DNA of 5,589 bases, from NCBI GenBank assembly GCA_039028695.1, contig JBCCHN010000199.1, positions 1-5,589 of the forward strand, in the 5' to 3' direction. The notes beneath the pieces are model-generated. The model was not told the DNA's origin. It saw only the letters and a list, made by a program, of their open reading frames with translations, and did not search any database. Position numbers and translations under genes: made by a program. Below, in pieces: positions 1-5,589 of this stretch. The DNA is from JANQKX01 sp039028695. GTDB taxonomy: Bacteria; Pseudomonadota; Alphaproteobacteria; Kiloniellales; Kiloniellaceae. Position 1 is the first letter of the stretch, and the number at the start of each line of letters is the position of its first letter.

Positions 1-1241
1 GCGCCCCGTTCATCGATGTTGTAACCGCGGGCGAAACGACCCAGGTCGTGGTTCTCGACCACCGGATCGGGACGGTCGTTGGCGATCAGGTCGGCGAAGT
101 ACCAGCCTGATGCCGGGCTGGCCTTGAAGCCGCCGTAGTTCCATCCGGCATTCAAGTAGAGATTTTCCAAGGGCGTCTTGCAGATGAAGAACGAGCCGTC
201 CATGGACATGTCCATCACCCCGGACCAATGACGCACCAGCCGCACCCGACCCAAGCAGGGCAGAATGGACATGGCACATTCGGCTACATCCTGAACAATG
301 GGCAGGTTGCCTCGCTGGGCATAGGACTTATACCAATCCAGATCGCCGCCAAAGACCATGCCACCTTTATCCGACTGGGAGATATAAAAGTGCGCCCCAC
401 CCACCCCGAAGACCACCACGTGATCCAAGAGCGGCTTGATGGGCTCGGAGACAAAGGCCTGCAGCTTATGGGTTTCAATCGGCAACCGCCCCAAGCCGGC
501 CATCTGCCAAAGCCGTGAGGTATTACCTGCCACGGAAAACCCGACCTTTTTACCTTTAATGACACCGCGTGAGGTTTCCAGGCCAACAATGCGTCCGTTC
601 TCCCGGACCGCCCCCGTGACCTCGCAGTTCTGGATGATGTCCACACCCCGTTGGTCGGCACCACGGGCATAGCCCCATGCCACTGCGTCATGGCGGGCCG
701 TACCAGCACGTTGCTGAACAGCGGCACCGGTGATTGGAAAGCGCGCATCGGCACTATAATTCAGGTGAGGGATTTCCCGCTTTAACTCGTCAAGGGTCCA
801 AAGCTCCGCATCGGTCCCGGTCAAGCGCATGGTATTATAGCGCCGCGCCGCGCCATCTGTCGCCGCCGGACTGTGCAGCAAAGAAACGTGGGCCCTTTGG
901 CTGAACATAACGTTGTAGTTCAGGTCGTGGCTCAGGTTTTCCCAAAGCTTCAGAGAATGCTCATAAAATTGGCGGTTCCCCGGCATGAAATAGTTGGATC
1001 GGACAATGGTCGTGTTGCGGCCCGCATTGCCGCCGCCCAGCCAGCCTTTTTCCAGGACAGCCACATTGGTGATGCCGTGGTTTTTCGCCAGGTAATAAGC
1101 GGTCGCCAAGCCATGCAGCCCGGCACCCACGATCACCACGTCATATTCGGCCTTAGGCTCGGGGTCCCGCCAGTGTCGGGTCCACCCTTCTTGTCCCTTG
1201 AGGCCATTCCAAAAAACGCTCCAGGCTGAAAAACGTGTCAT
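1..1241 (-). CDS. soxB: Sarcosine oxidase beta subunit, 3' end cut by the window edge
   Basis: This is the FAD/FMN-carrying beta subunit of heterotetrameric sarcosine oxidase (SoxBDAG), a cytoplasmic enzyme. It oxidises sarcosine to glycine with O2, giving H2O2, and passes the methyl carbon to tetrahydrofolate. My translation from the ATG at 1241 stays open for 413 codons to the left edge; the family is about 415-420 residues, so only a few C-terminal codons are missing. Visible features are the N-terminal dinucleotide-binding strand VVIVGAGLHGLATAYYLA (residues 35-52, GxGxxG), the RNTTIVRSNY block (75-84), and TARHDAVAWGYAR (181-193), whose His184 aligns with the histidine that covalently holds FMN in characterised enzymes. 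NAGWNYGGFKASPASG (364-379) and the terminal RFARGYNIDERG are also typical. The start is the usual family start but has only a weak purine-rich GAGAG directly before it. soxD, soxA and soxG would be expected just beyond the left edge. It is separated from the upstream operon by 246 bases. Confidence 0.95.
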   Translation of the reverse strand, partial: MTRFSAWSVFWNGLKGQEGWTRHWRDPEPKAEYDVVIVGAGLHGLATAYYLAKNHGITNVAVLEKGWLGGGNAGRNTTIVRSNYFMPGNRQFYEHSLKLWENLSHDLNYNVMFSQRAHVSLLHSPAATDGAARRYNTMRLTGTDAELWTLDELKREIPHLNYSADARFPITGAAVQQRAGTARHDAVAWGYARGADQRGVDIIQNCEVTGAVRENGRIVGLETSRGVIKGKKVGFSVAGNTSRLWQMAGLGRLPIETHKLQAFVSEPIKPLLDHVVVFGVGGAHFYISQSDKGGMVFGGDLDWYKSYAQRGNLPIVQDVAECAMSILPCLGRVRLVRHWSGVMDMSMDGSFFICKTPLENLYLNAGWNYGGFKASPASGWYFADLIANDRPDPVVENHDLGRFARGYNIDERG

Positions 1242-1342
1242 CTCTCAGTCAATTCCCGAGTTCTTGAGCACATGCAAAATCCCTTTGTCCCGGCAAACAG
1301 GACGAGGCGTTCCCCGCCGTACAGGCATGCATCACCCGACAT
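1238..1342 (-). other. Possible 34-codon upstream ORF overlapping the soxB start
   Basis: A short frame opens at the ATG at 1342-1340 and ends with TGA at 1240-1238, inside the ATGA formed with the soxB start codon. Its product would begin MSGDACLYGG and end RTRELTER. ATGA overlaps are typical of translational coupling, and soxB has a poor ribosome site of its own, which would fit. However, the ORF has no good Shine-Dalgarno sequence, the peptide matches no family I know, and a 35-codon frame can arise by chance. It may be extended in frame to a TTG about eight codons upstream. Confidence 0.2.
1269..1331 (-). promoter_or_regulatory. Possible folded leader of soxB
   Basis: Read as minus-strand RNA, this stretch can form three stems. 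A closing stem pairs TGCATGC (1331-1325) with GCATGTG (1275-1269), including two G-U pairs. Inside it lie a GGCG/CGCC hairpin with a GGGAA loop (1318-1306) and a GTCCT/GGGAC hairpin (1303-1287). The arrangement looks like a three-way junction in the untranslated leader. The stems are short (4-7 pairs), it does not match the glycine, SAM, SAH or THF riboswitch patterns I know, and it may be chance. Confidence 0.2.
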
Positions 1343-1372
1343 CCTGAAAGGAAGGGAGCGCGGCAAAATGTG

Positions 1373-1399
1373 AATATACGGGGCCGCCGCGTAGAACAA
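1373..1399 (-). promoter_or_regulatory. Candidate promoter for soxB
   Basis: On the minus strand a TATATT (1378-1373, five of six matches to the sigma-70 -10 box) lies 15 bases after TTGTTC (1399-1394, a weak -35 box). Transcription would start near 1366, leaving a leader of about 125 bases before soxB. The spacer is shorter than the preferred 17 and the -35 is poor. The -35 lies inside the palindrome at 1391-1406, so a regulator bound there could control it. A promoter is expected somewhere here if soxB is transcribed separately, but this placement is tentative. Confidence 0.3.
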
Positions 1400-1420
1400 G
1401 TCCTACTGCCAATCGGCCCC
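1380..1420 (-). other. Nested inverted repeat / two-tier stem-loop
   Basis: The outer arms GGGGCCG (1420-1414) and CGGCCCC (1386-1380) are perfect 7-base complements. Within them GTAGGACTTGTTCTAC (1406-1391) folds into a 6-pair stem, one pair being G-U, capped by a CUUG tetraloop; a further GC/GC step may join the two tiers. The element lies about 67-107 bases past the amidotransferase stop. It lacks a following run of T, so it is not a classic intrinsic terminator. It could be a transcript-end stabiliser, a processing site, or at DNA level an operator. The pairing is seen directly; the function is inferred. Confidence 0.55.
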
Positions 1421-1487
1421 CTTCGTTATCGCGGAAACGACGGTTTAGGCGTCGGATTTAGGGGCTTAGGCCACCGTTGCAATCAGC

Positions 1488-2354
1488 TCAATTGCCCCGG
1501 CGAGCCTTGGTGGGGATCACCAGATGATTGATCCAGTTCCTGACCTCGGTAAAGCGCACCTCTTCATTGAGCACATCGTCATCGATGCCCAAAAGGAATC
1601 GCAGGTCTTTGCGGTTGGGATCTTGGTGCAGCCCCTCGAGTCGATCCACAAAGTCCTGGGCCGCATCCATGTCGTTGAAAAAGCCCAAATTGGTCAGCTT
1701 TTGCTTACGGCAGTAAATCAGCCGGGCCATCTCGTGCACGGAATATTCGGGGTGATATTGCAGGGCCCAGAAGGTGCCGCCCTTGTGGGTCACCGCGACC
1801 GACTGTACCCGGGTAAAGGCGTTGGACGACAACAGGACCGCGCCCGGAGGCAAGTGGGTGATCTCGTCGTCATGGCTGATCCAGGCATCGAAGATCGAGG
1901 ATTTGCCTTCATAGAGAAGATGGCCTCGGCCCTCGGGGGTGAGTCCGATCTTGCGGGCCAAAAACATTTCCCGTCCCTTGGGGTGCGCCTGGCAAACGCC
2001 GCCCGCCGCCACAACCGCGATCTGCGCCGCCCAGCAGGACCCAAAAGACGGCACTCCCGACTCAAAGGCCGCCCGGGCGAACTCAATCTGGGAGCGCACT
2101 TCGTCCGTATCGTGATAAACGGTTAAGCTGGATCCGGTCCAGGCAATGCCGTCATATTGGCCGATGCCGGTCCCCTGAGGCAGCTTAGAATCCGGGTCGG
2201 CGGGATAGATCACATCCACATGGGCGCCCGGCGCACAGACTTTAAGCATGCGCTCATACTGAGCACCCGCGGTGCTGGCCCCGCCGGCTACCAGATCCTC
2301 CCGGCCCGCCCTTGCGTAGCCGTCCAAGACCAAGAACTTAAGAGATTGGCTCAT
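1488..2354 (-). CDS. Stand-alone class I glutamine amidotransferase-like protein
   Basis: This 288-residue protein has the alpha/beta fold signature of class I (triad) glutamine amidotransferases. The nucleophile elbow is FGSCWAAQ (residues 104-111, Cys107) and the His-Glu pair is in LQYHPEYS (198-205, His201 and Glu203). The usual glycine two residues after the cysteine is alanine here. About 83 residues follow the catalytic glutamate, with no synthetase or acceptor domain, so it is either a free amidase/gamma-glutamyl hydrolase or the glutaminase partner of an unseen enzyme. Automatic annotation would probably call it GMP synthase-like, but the GuaA ATP-pyrophosphatase domain is absent. I chose the ATG at 2354 because GGGGAGG lies 11 bases upstream and the first beta-strand (LKFLVLDGY) begins at once; a TTG start at 2396 would add 14 residues covering that ribosome site. 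It is cytoplasmic, with no signal peptide. It starts 45 bases after the hydrolase stop and is probably the last gene of the four-gene operon. Confidence 0.85.
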   Translation of the reverse strand: MSQSLKFLVLDGYARAGREDLVAGGASTAGAQYERMLKVCAPGAHVDVIYPADPDSKLPQGTGIGQYDGIAWTGSSLTVYHDTDEVRSQIEFARAAFESGVPSFGSCWAAQIAVVAAGGVCQAHPKGREMFLARKIGLTPEGRGHLLYEGKSSIFDAWISHDDEITHLPPGAVLLSSNAFTRVQSVAVTHKGGTFWALQYHPEYSVHEMARLIYCRKQKLTNLGFFNDMDAAQDFVDRLEGLHQDPNRKDLRFLLGIDDDVLNEEVRFTEVRNWINHLVIPTKARRGN

Positions 2355-2365
2355 CTTGCAAACTG

Positions 2366-2372
2366 CCTCCCC
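2366..2372 (-). promoter_or_regulatory. Ribosome binding site of the amidotransferase gene
   Basis: GGGGAGG on the minus strand, 11 bases before the ATG at 2354. It supports that start over the upstream in-frame TTG at 2396. Confidence 0.65.
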
Positions 2373-2399
2373 TCGATAAAAGTTAGCCGGCGACAAGAG

Positions 2400-3155
2400 T
2401 TACTCGCCAGCCAAACGATCGATGATACCAGGCAAGTCCCGGTGATGATCGCAAATGGCGTCAGCAGTGGTCGTGCCCCGGTCGTCAGGCCGGGTCGCCG
2501 TAAAAAGCACGGCCTTGGCACCGATGGCATGAGGACCCTTGACGTCATTGTGGTCCCGGTCTCCGATATGAACGATCTCGGTCACCTCGACGCCAAGCTG
2601 TTCCGCTGCGCTGTCAAACATGGAGCGGTGGGGCTTGGAGTGACCCACCTCATCGGAAAAGGCGAAGCCCTGGAAAAATTGCTTTAAGCCGTGGTTTTCC
2701 AAAATTTGGCGCAGGCCTGTGCCCGGCGTGACGATGGCATCGGAAACGATGCACAGCTTGTAGCGTTGGGAAAGATCGGCCAAGGCCTCCTTGATGCCGT
2801 CAATGGCTTCGGGCGGATGGTCCACTTCCATGGCCCCATGGGCCTCGACCATTTGCTCGAAAACGTTTGCCGGCACCTCGCGCTTCAAGCCCCGCAAGAC
2901 AACGCGCAGGCGTTGCTCCACGGTCCAGTTTATATGATTTTCCTTCCACACAACGGTAAAGCCTGCCTCGGCCACGTCATAAGCGAGTGCAACCCGATCA
3001 TAATCGATGGGCTCAATGGCGTTCAGCGCCTCCCAAACCTGATGGCGGCGCTCCTCTTTTTTGGAGCGCAGGCCGAGAGCCTTGCGCGTTGGCTCGTCGG
3101 AATCGTCATCGACAATCGTGTCCCAAAGATCAAAGGTCACAGCTTTAATGGTCAT
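2400..3155 (-). CDS. HAD-superfamily hydrolase
   Basis: This 251-residue cytoplasmic protein has all four HAD motifs. Motif I is TFDLWDTIV (residues 7-15, nucleophile Asp9), motif II is IVSDA (Ser138), motif III is SKPHRSMF (Lys174) and motif IV is HIGDRDHND (Asp199 and Asp204). A helical cap of subfamily I type occupies roughly residues 17-105. In motif I the residue two after the nucleophile is Trp11 rather than the Asp used as general acid by phosphatases; Asp12 comes one later. This DxWxT form resembles haloacid dehalogenase-type members (DxYGT), so phosphatase activity should not be assumed. A phosphatase for a phospho-amino-alcohol would fit the neighbours but is a guess. An ATG at 3167 is also in frame; I prefer 3155 because GAGGA sits five bases before it and MTIKAVTFDLW is a typical HAD N-terminus. 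The alcohol dehydrogenase stop is 18 bases upstream, implying cotranscription. Confidence 0.9.
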   Translation of the reverse strand: MTIKAVTFDLWDTIVDDDSDEPTRKALGLRSKKEERRHQVWEALNAIEPIDYDRVALAYDVAEAGFTVVWKENHINWTVEQRLRVVLRGLKREVPANVFEQMVEAHGAMEVDHPPEAIDGIKEALADLSQRYKLCIVSDAIVTPGTGLRQILENHGLKQFFQGFAFSDEVGHSKPHRSMFDSAAEQLGVEVTEIVHIGDRDHNDVKGPHAIGAKAVLFTATRPDDRGTTTADAICDHHRDLPGIIDRLAGE

Positions 3156-3160
3156 CTTTT

Positions 3161-3165
3161 TCCTC
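3161..3165 (-). promoter_or_regulatory. Ribosome binding site deciding the HAD gene start
   Basis: GAGGA on the minus strand lies five bases before the ATG at 3155. It overlaps the alternative ATG at 3167, which has a less well placed AAGG upstream. This spacing favours 3155. Confidence 0.6.
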
Positions 3166-3173
3166 ATATCACC

Positions 3174-4334
3174 TTAGGCGGACTTGTCGCCATGCACGGC
3201 TTTTTTGAAGATCGCCGCATACTCAGCGGCCGTATACTCAATGGGGTTCGTGCCCGATGAAGGATCCGCGACCGCCATCTCGCCTACCTTGTCGGCCTGC
3301 GCGTCATCAATGCCGATGGCGGCCAGGTTATCGGGAATGCCGACCCTGTCCCGCAATTCGTGCACCCATGCCAAAACCCCTTCCGCATCCGTCAGACCCA
3401 GGCAGATGGCCAGGTAATCCAGATCCTCGTGAATGCTCGCCCGGTTGGCGATCAGCACGTATGGCATCAAAATGGCATTCAGCATGCCGTGATGGGCATC
3501 GAAAAGCGCACCCAGGGGATGGGCCAGGGCATGCATGCCGCCCAAGCCCCGCTGAAAGGCCGTCGCGCCCATGGAGGAGGCGACCAACATATGGCCCCGC
3601 GCTTCGATATCGTGGCCGTGCTCAACCGCCTGGGGCAGCCATTCCTTGATCAAGCGCATACCCTCGACCGCGATGCCCCGTGCCATGGGGTGATAACCCG
3701 GTGCGCAAAAGGCCTCCAGATTGTGGGACAGGGCATCCATGCCGGTCGCGGCGGTAATTTTCGCCGGCAGCCCAATGGTCAATTCTGGATCGGCGATAAC
3801 AATCTCGGGCAGCATCTTCGGATGAAAGATGATTTTTTTCACATGAGCCGCTTCGTCGGTAATGACCGAGGCACGACCCACCTCCGAGCCGGTTCCTGCC
3901 GTGGTCGGAACGGCAACCACGGGAGCGATGCCCGCCGGATCGGCGTTTGTCCAGTTATCGCCCACGTCTTCCAAATCCCAGAGGCTACAGCTTTGCCGGC
4001 CCATGACAGCAATCGCCTTGGCCGCATCCAGGCCGCTGCCGCCGCCCAAGGCGATGACCCCATCATGATTGCCGTTACGATAAACGGCCAAACCCGCATC
4101 TACGTTTTCGCCGGTGGGGTTGCCTTTGATGTCGGAGAACATCTCGGCCTCGAGCCCGGCGGCGCGGCAATCCTCCAACACCTGCGAGACAAAGGGCAAT
4201 GCGGCCAGGCCTGGGTCGGTCACCAGCAGAGGCCGTGCCATGCCTAAAGTCTGGCAGGCTTCCGGCACTTCCTTGACCCGGCCTGTGCCGAAACGAAAGG
4301 TCGTGGGGTAATTCCAGTTGCCTGCTTGTGGCAT
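3174..4334 (-). CDS. Iron-containing (group III) alcohol dehydrogenase
   Basis: This NAD(P)-dependent cytoplasmic dehydrogenase of the Fe-ADH family interconverts a small primary alcohol and its aldehyde; the substrate cannot be read from sequence. At 386 residues it has normal family length and is complete. The nucleotide-binding part shows GGGSGLDAAKA (residues 97-107) and VPTTAGTGSEV (142-152). The metal ligands fall where they do in FucO: Asp200 and His204 in GMDALSHNLEAF, His268 in GGMHALAHPLGA and His282 in DAHHG, with the 64- and 14-residue spacings close to FucO's. The start is well supported by GAGGAGG eight bases upstream. It begins 42 bases after the aldehyde dehydrogenase stop, and the pairing suggests alcohol to aldehyde to acid oxidation in one route. 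Alternatives include 1,3-propanediol-, lactaldehyde- or methanol-type dehydrogenases of the same family; I see nothing to separate them. Confidence 0.95.
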   Translation of the reverse strand: MPQAGNWNYPTTFRFGTGRVKEVPEACQTLGMARPLLVTDPGLAALPFVSQVLEDCRAAGLEAEMFSDIKGNPTGENVDAGLAVYRNGNHDGVIALGGGSGLDAAKAIAVMGRQSCSLWDLEDVGDNWTNADPAGIAPVVAVPTTAGTGSEVGRASVITDEAAHVKKIIFHPKMLPEIVIADPELTIGLPAKITAATGMDALSHNLEAFCAPGYHPMARGIAVEGMRLIKEWLPQAVEHGHDIEARGHMLVASSMGATAFQRGLGGMHALAHPLGALFDAHHGMLNAILMPYVLIANRASIHEDLDYLAICLGLTDAEGVLAWVHELRDRVGIPDNLAAIGIDDAQADKVGEMAVADPSSGTNPIEYTAAEYAAIFKKAVHGDKSA

Positions 4335-4342
4335 GGGGTCAT

Positions 4343-4349
4343 CCTCCTC
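4343..4349 (-). promoter_or_regulatory. Strong ribosome binding site of the alcohol dehydrogenase gene
   Basis: GAGGAGG on the minus strand with eight bases to the ATG at 4334 is near-ideal, and is the strongest ribosome site in the window. It suggests high translation of the dehydrogenase within the operon. Confidence 0.75.
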
Positions 4350-4376
4350 GTCGATGATCTTATTGGTGCCTAGGCC

Positions 4377-5589
4377 TTAGGCCGTCTTGGTTCGCAAATG
4401 ATAGGATTTGGGCCGGGTCAGGTGTTCGTAACCCACGCTGGACAGGGTACACCCACGCCCGGAATTCTTGACACCGGTCCAGGCTAGGGCCGGATCCAGG
4501 TAATCGCAGCGGTTCATGAACCAGGTCCCCGTCGCCACCTGATCACCGATGCGCTCGGCGGCTTCCACATCCTCGGTCCACACCGATGCGGTCAAGCCGA
4601 ACTCGCTATCGTTCATGAGGGCAACCGCTTCCTCGTCGGAGCTAACTTTCATCACGCCGACGACGGGACCGAAACTCTCTTCGCTCATCACCCGCATGGA
4701 GTGGTCCACGTCGATCATGAGCTGAGGCGCCAAGTAGGGCGAACCTGTCCGATCCAATTCGAAGCTCGACGGGTCGATCACCGCCTTAGCCCCTTGAGAA
4801 ACCGCCTCGTCGATTTGCCCGCGGACAAAATCCGCAGCTGAAGCCCGCACCAGGGGCCCCAAAGTGGTCGCTTCGTCGAGGGGGCTGCCCAAAACATAGC
4901 CTTTCAAGCCGGTTGCTAGACCGTCAACAAAGGAGTCATAGAGCTTTTCATGGACGTAAATGCGCTCAATCCCGCAGCAGGATTGGCCACTGTTGAAAAA
5001 GGCGCCGTCCATCAGGTTTTCAACGGCAAAATCCAAGTTGGCGTCCGCCCGCACATAGGCCGGATCCTTGCCGCCTAGTTCCAGGCCCACGCCGATAAAG
5101 CGGCCCACAGCAGCCGCCTCGATACGCGCACCGGCTGGCACCGACCCGGTGAAAGCCACGAAAGACACCTCGGGAGAGGCAATGACCTTTTCCGTATCAC
5201 TGTGGCTCATGTGCAAAAACTGAAAGACACCTTCTGGCAGCCCTGCCTTTGTAAAGGCCTCGACCATGCGCTCGGCGCACAAGGGGGTTTGGCTGGAGTG
5301 CTTTATGATCACCGCATTGCCCGCCATGATCGCAGGCATGACCGAATTAACGGCGGTCATGAAGGGAAAATTCCATGGGGCAACAGTAAAGACCACGCCC
5401 AGAGGCACCCGTTTGATGTAGCGACGAAAGCCATCCTTGTCGCCCGGGTCGATGGGCGCCAAAGCTTGAGAGGCGATGTCGATCATGTAACGCGAGCGCT
5501 CAGTAAAGCCGCCGACCTCGCCCTTTCCGAACCGAACCGGGCGGCCCATTTGCCAGGCCAGCTCATCCACGTGGGTCTCCGATTGCGCA
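4377..5589 (-). CDS. NAD(P)-dependent aldehyde dehydrogenase, 5' end cut by the window edge
   Basis: This is an ALDH-superfamily enzyme oxidising an aldehyde to the carboxylic acid in the cytoplasm. The frame remains open to the right edge: codons for A-Q-S-E-T-H precede the methionine at 5570, so that methionine is internal and perhaps 60-70 N-terminal residues are missing. Numbering from that Met, the catalytic-fold motifs are APWNFP (Asn67), VIIKHSSQTP (cofactor Lys90), FTGSVPAG (140-147), GLELGGKDP (general base Glu164), NSGQSCCGIERIYVHE (nucleophile Cys198, followed by Cys199) and EESFGPVVGV. The C-terminus is complete, ending TKTA. The GQSCCGIER block differs from betaine-aldehyde and succinate-semialdehyde dehydrogenases and resembles a less studied ALDH branch (ALDH15/22-like or the EDX86601-type group, from memory). 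The substrate is unknown; the alcohol dehydrogenase gene just downstream probably supplies it. Confidence 0.95.
   Translation of the reverse strand, partial: AQSETHVDELAWQMGRPVRFGKGEVGGFTERSRYMIDIASQALAPIDPGDKDGFRRYIKRVPLGVVFTVAPWNFPFMTAVNSVMPAIMAGNAVIIKHSSQTPLCAERMVEAFTKAGLPEGVFQFLHMSHSDTEKVIASPEVSFVAFTGSVPAGARIEAAAVGRFIGVGLELGGKDPAYVRADANLDFAVENLMDGAFFNSGQSCCGIERIYVHEKLYDSFVDGLATGLKGYVLGSPLDEATTLGPLVRASAADFVRGQIDEAVSQGAKAVIDPSSFELDRTGSPYLAPQLMIDVDHSMRVMSEESFGPVVGVMKVSSDEEAVALMNDSEFGLTASVWTEDVEAAERIGDQVATGTWFMNRCDYLDPALAWTGVKNSGRGCTLSSVGYEHLTRPKSYHLRTKTA

Noticed and set aside
284..754. Minus-strand frame of 156 codons, and another at 10-279, within soxB
   Set aside because: Both are out of frame with the continuous soxB reading frame from 1241 to the left edge, which matches the family throughout.
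1467..1487. Possible gene remnant: out-of-frame tail reading ELIATVA then stop after the amidotransferase stop
   Set aside because: Seven codons give no evidence of homology, and the amidotransferase ends naturally at 1488.
1242..1487. Glycine, SAM, SAH or THF riboswitch before soxB
   Set aside because: None of the conserved sequence blocks of these classes that I know is present on the minus strand.
1524..2126. Plus-strand frame of 200 codons opposite the amidotransferase
   Set aside because: Antisense shadow; the minus-strand frame carries the catalytic triad.
2355..2396. TTG start that would lengthen the amidotransferase by 14 residues
   Set aside because: The extension overlaps the good ribosome site, and the family fold starts right after the ATG at 2354.
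2157..3260. Two plus-strand frames (176 and 189 codons) opposite the HAD gene and its flanks
   Set aside because: Low-complexity antisense translations without motifs; the minus strand holds all four HAD motifs.
3360..4247. Long plus-strand frame (295 codons) opposite the alcohol dehydrogenase
   Set aside because: It lies antisense to a complete gene with intact family motifs, its translation shows no recognisable domain, and it is explained by the GC bias of codon positions.
4368..4382. Small hairpin GCCTA-AGGCC-TAGGC over the aldehyde dehydrogenase stop codon, considered as a terminator
   Set aside because: Only five pairs and no following T run, and the next gene starts 42 bases on in the same operon.

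Overview
The window reads as one strand of an alphaproteobacterial-type chromosome. GC content is moderately high, codon third positions are GC-rich, and the sarcosine oxidase beta subunit resembles those of Rhizobiales/Rhodospirillales; the lineage is an inference from style, not a measured placement. All five convincing genes lie on the minus strand, so transcription runs from right to left.

From the upstream (right) end there are four closely spaced genes. They are an aldehyde dehydrogenase cut by the right edge (4377-5589), an iron-dependent (group III) alcohol dehydrogenase (3174-4334), a HAD-superfamily hydrolase (2400-3155) and a stand-alone class I glutamine amidotransferase-like protein (1488-2354). 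The gaps between them are 42, 18 and 45 bases, and each internal gene has a visible Shine-Dalgarno sequence, so they look like one operon. A 246-base intergenic region follows (1242-1487). It holds a nested inverted repeat (1380-1420), a possible promoter, a possibly folded leader and a short upstream ORF that ends in an ATGA overlap with the next gene. The last gene, soxB, encodes the beta subunit of heterotetrameric sarcosine oxidase. It begins at 1241 and runs off the left edge with only a few codons missing; it is a single uninterrupted frame.

The genes suggest catabolism of a small amino-alcohol or methylated amine. The alcohol dehydrogenase and aldehyde dehydrogenase could take an alcohol to an acid in two steps. 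The amidotransferase-like protein could remove a gamma-glutamyl group, and sarcosine oxidase turns sarcosine into glycine and a one-carbon unit. By analogy with the Puu (putrescine), Ipu (isopropylamine) and GlnA4 (ethanolamine) gamma-glutamylation routes, one hypothesis is a route from ethanolamine or N-methylethanolamine to glycine or sarcosine. No gamma-glutamyl synthetase is visible in the window, so this remains a proposal. The dehydrogenase, hydrolase and soxB family assignments are firm; their substrates, apart from that of soxB, are not known from sequence.
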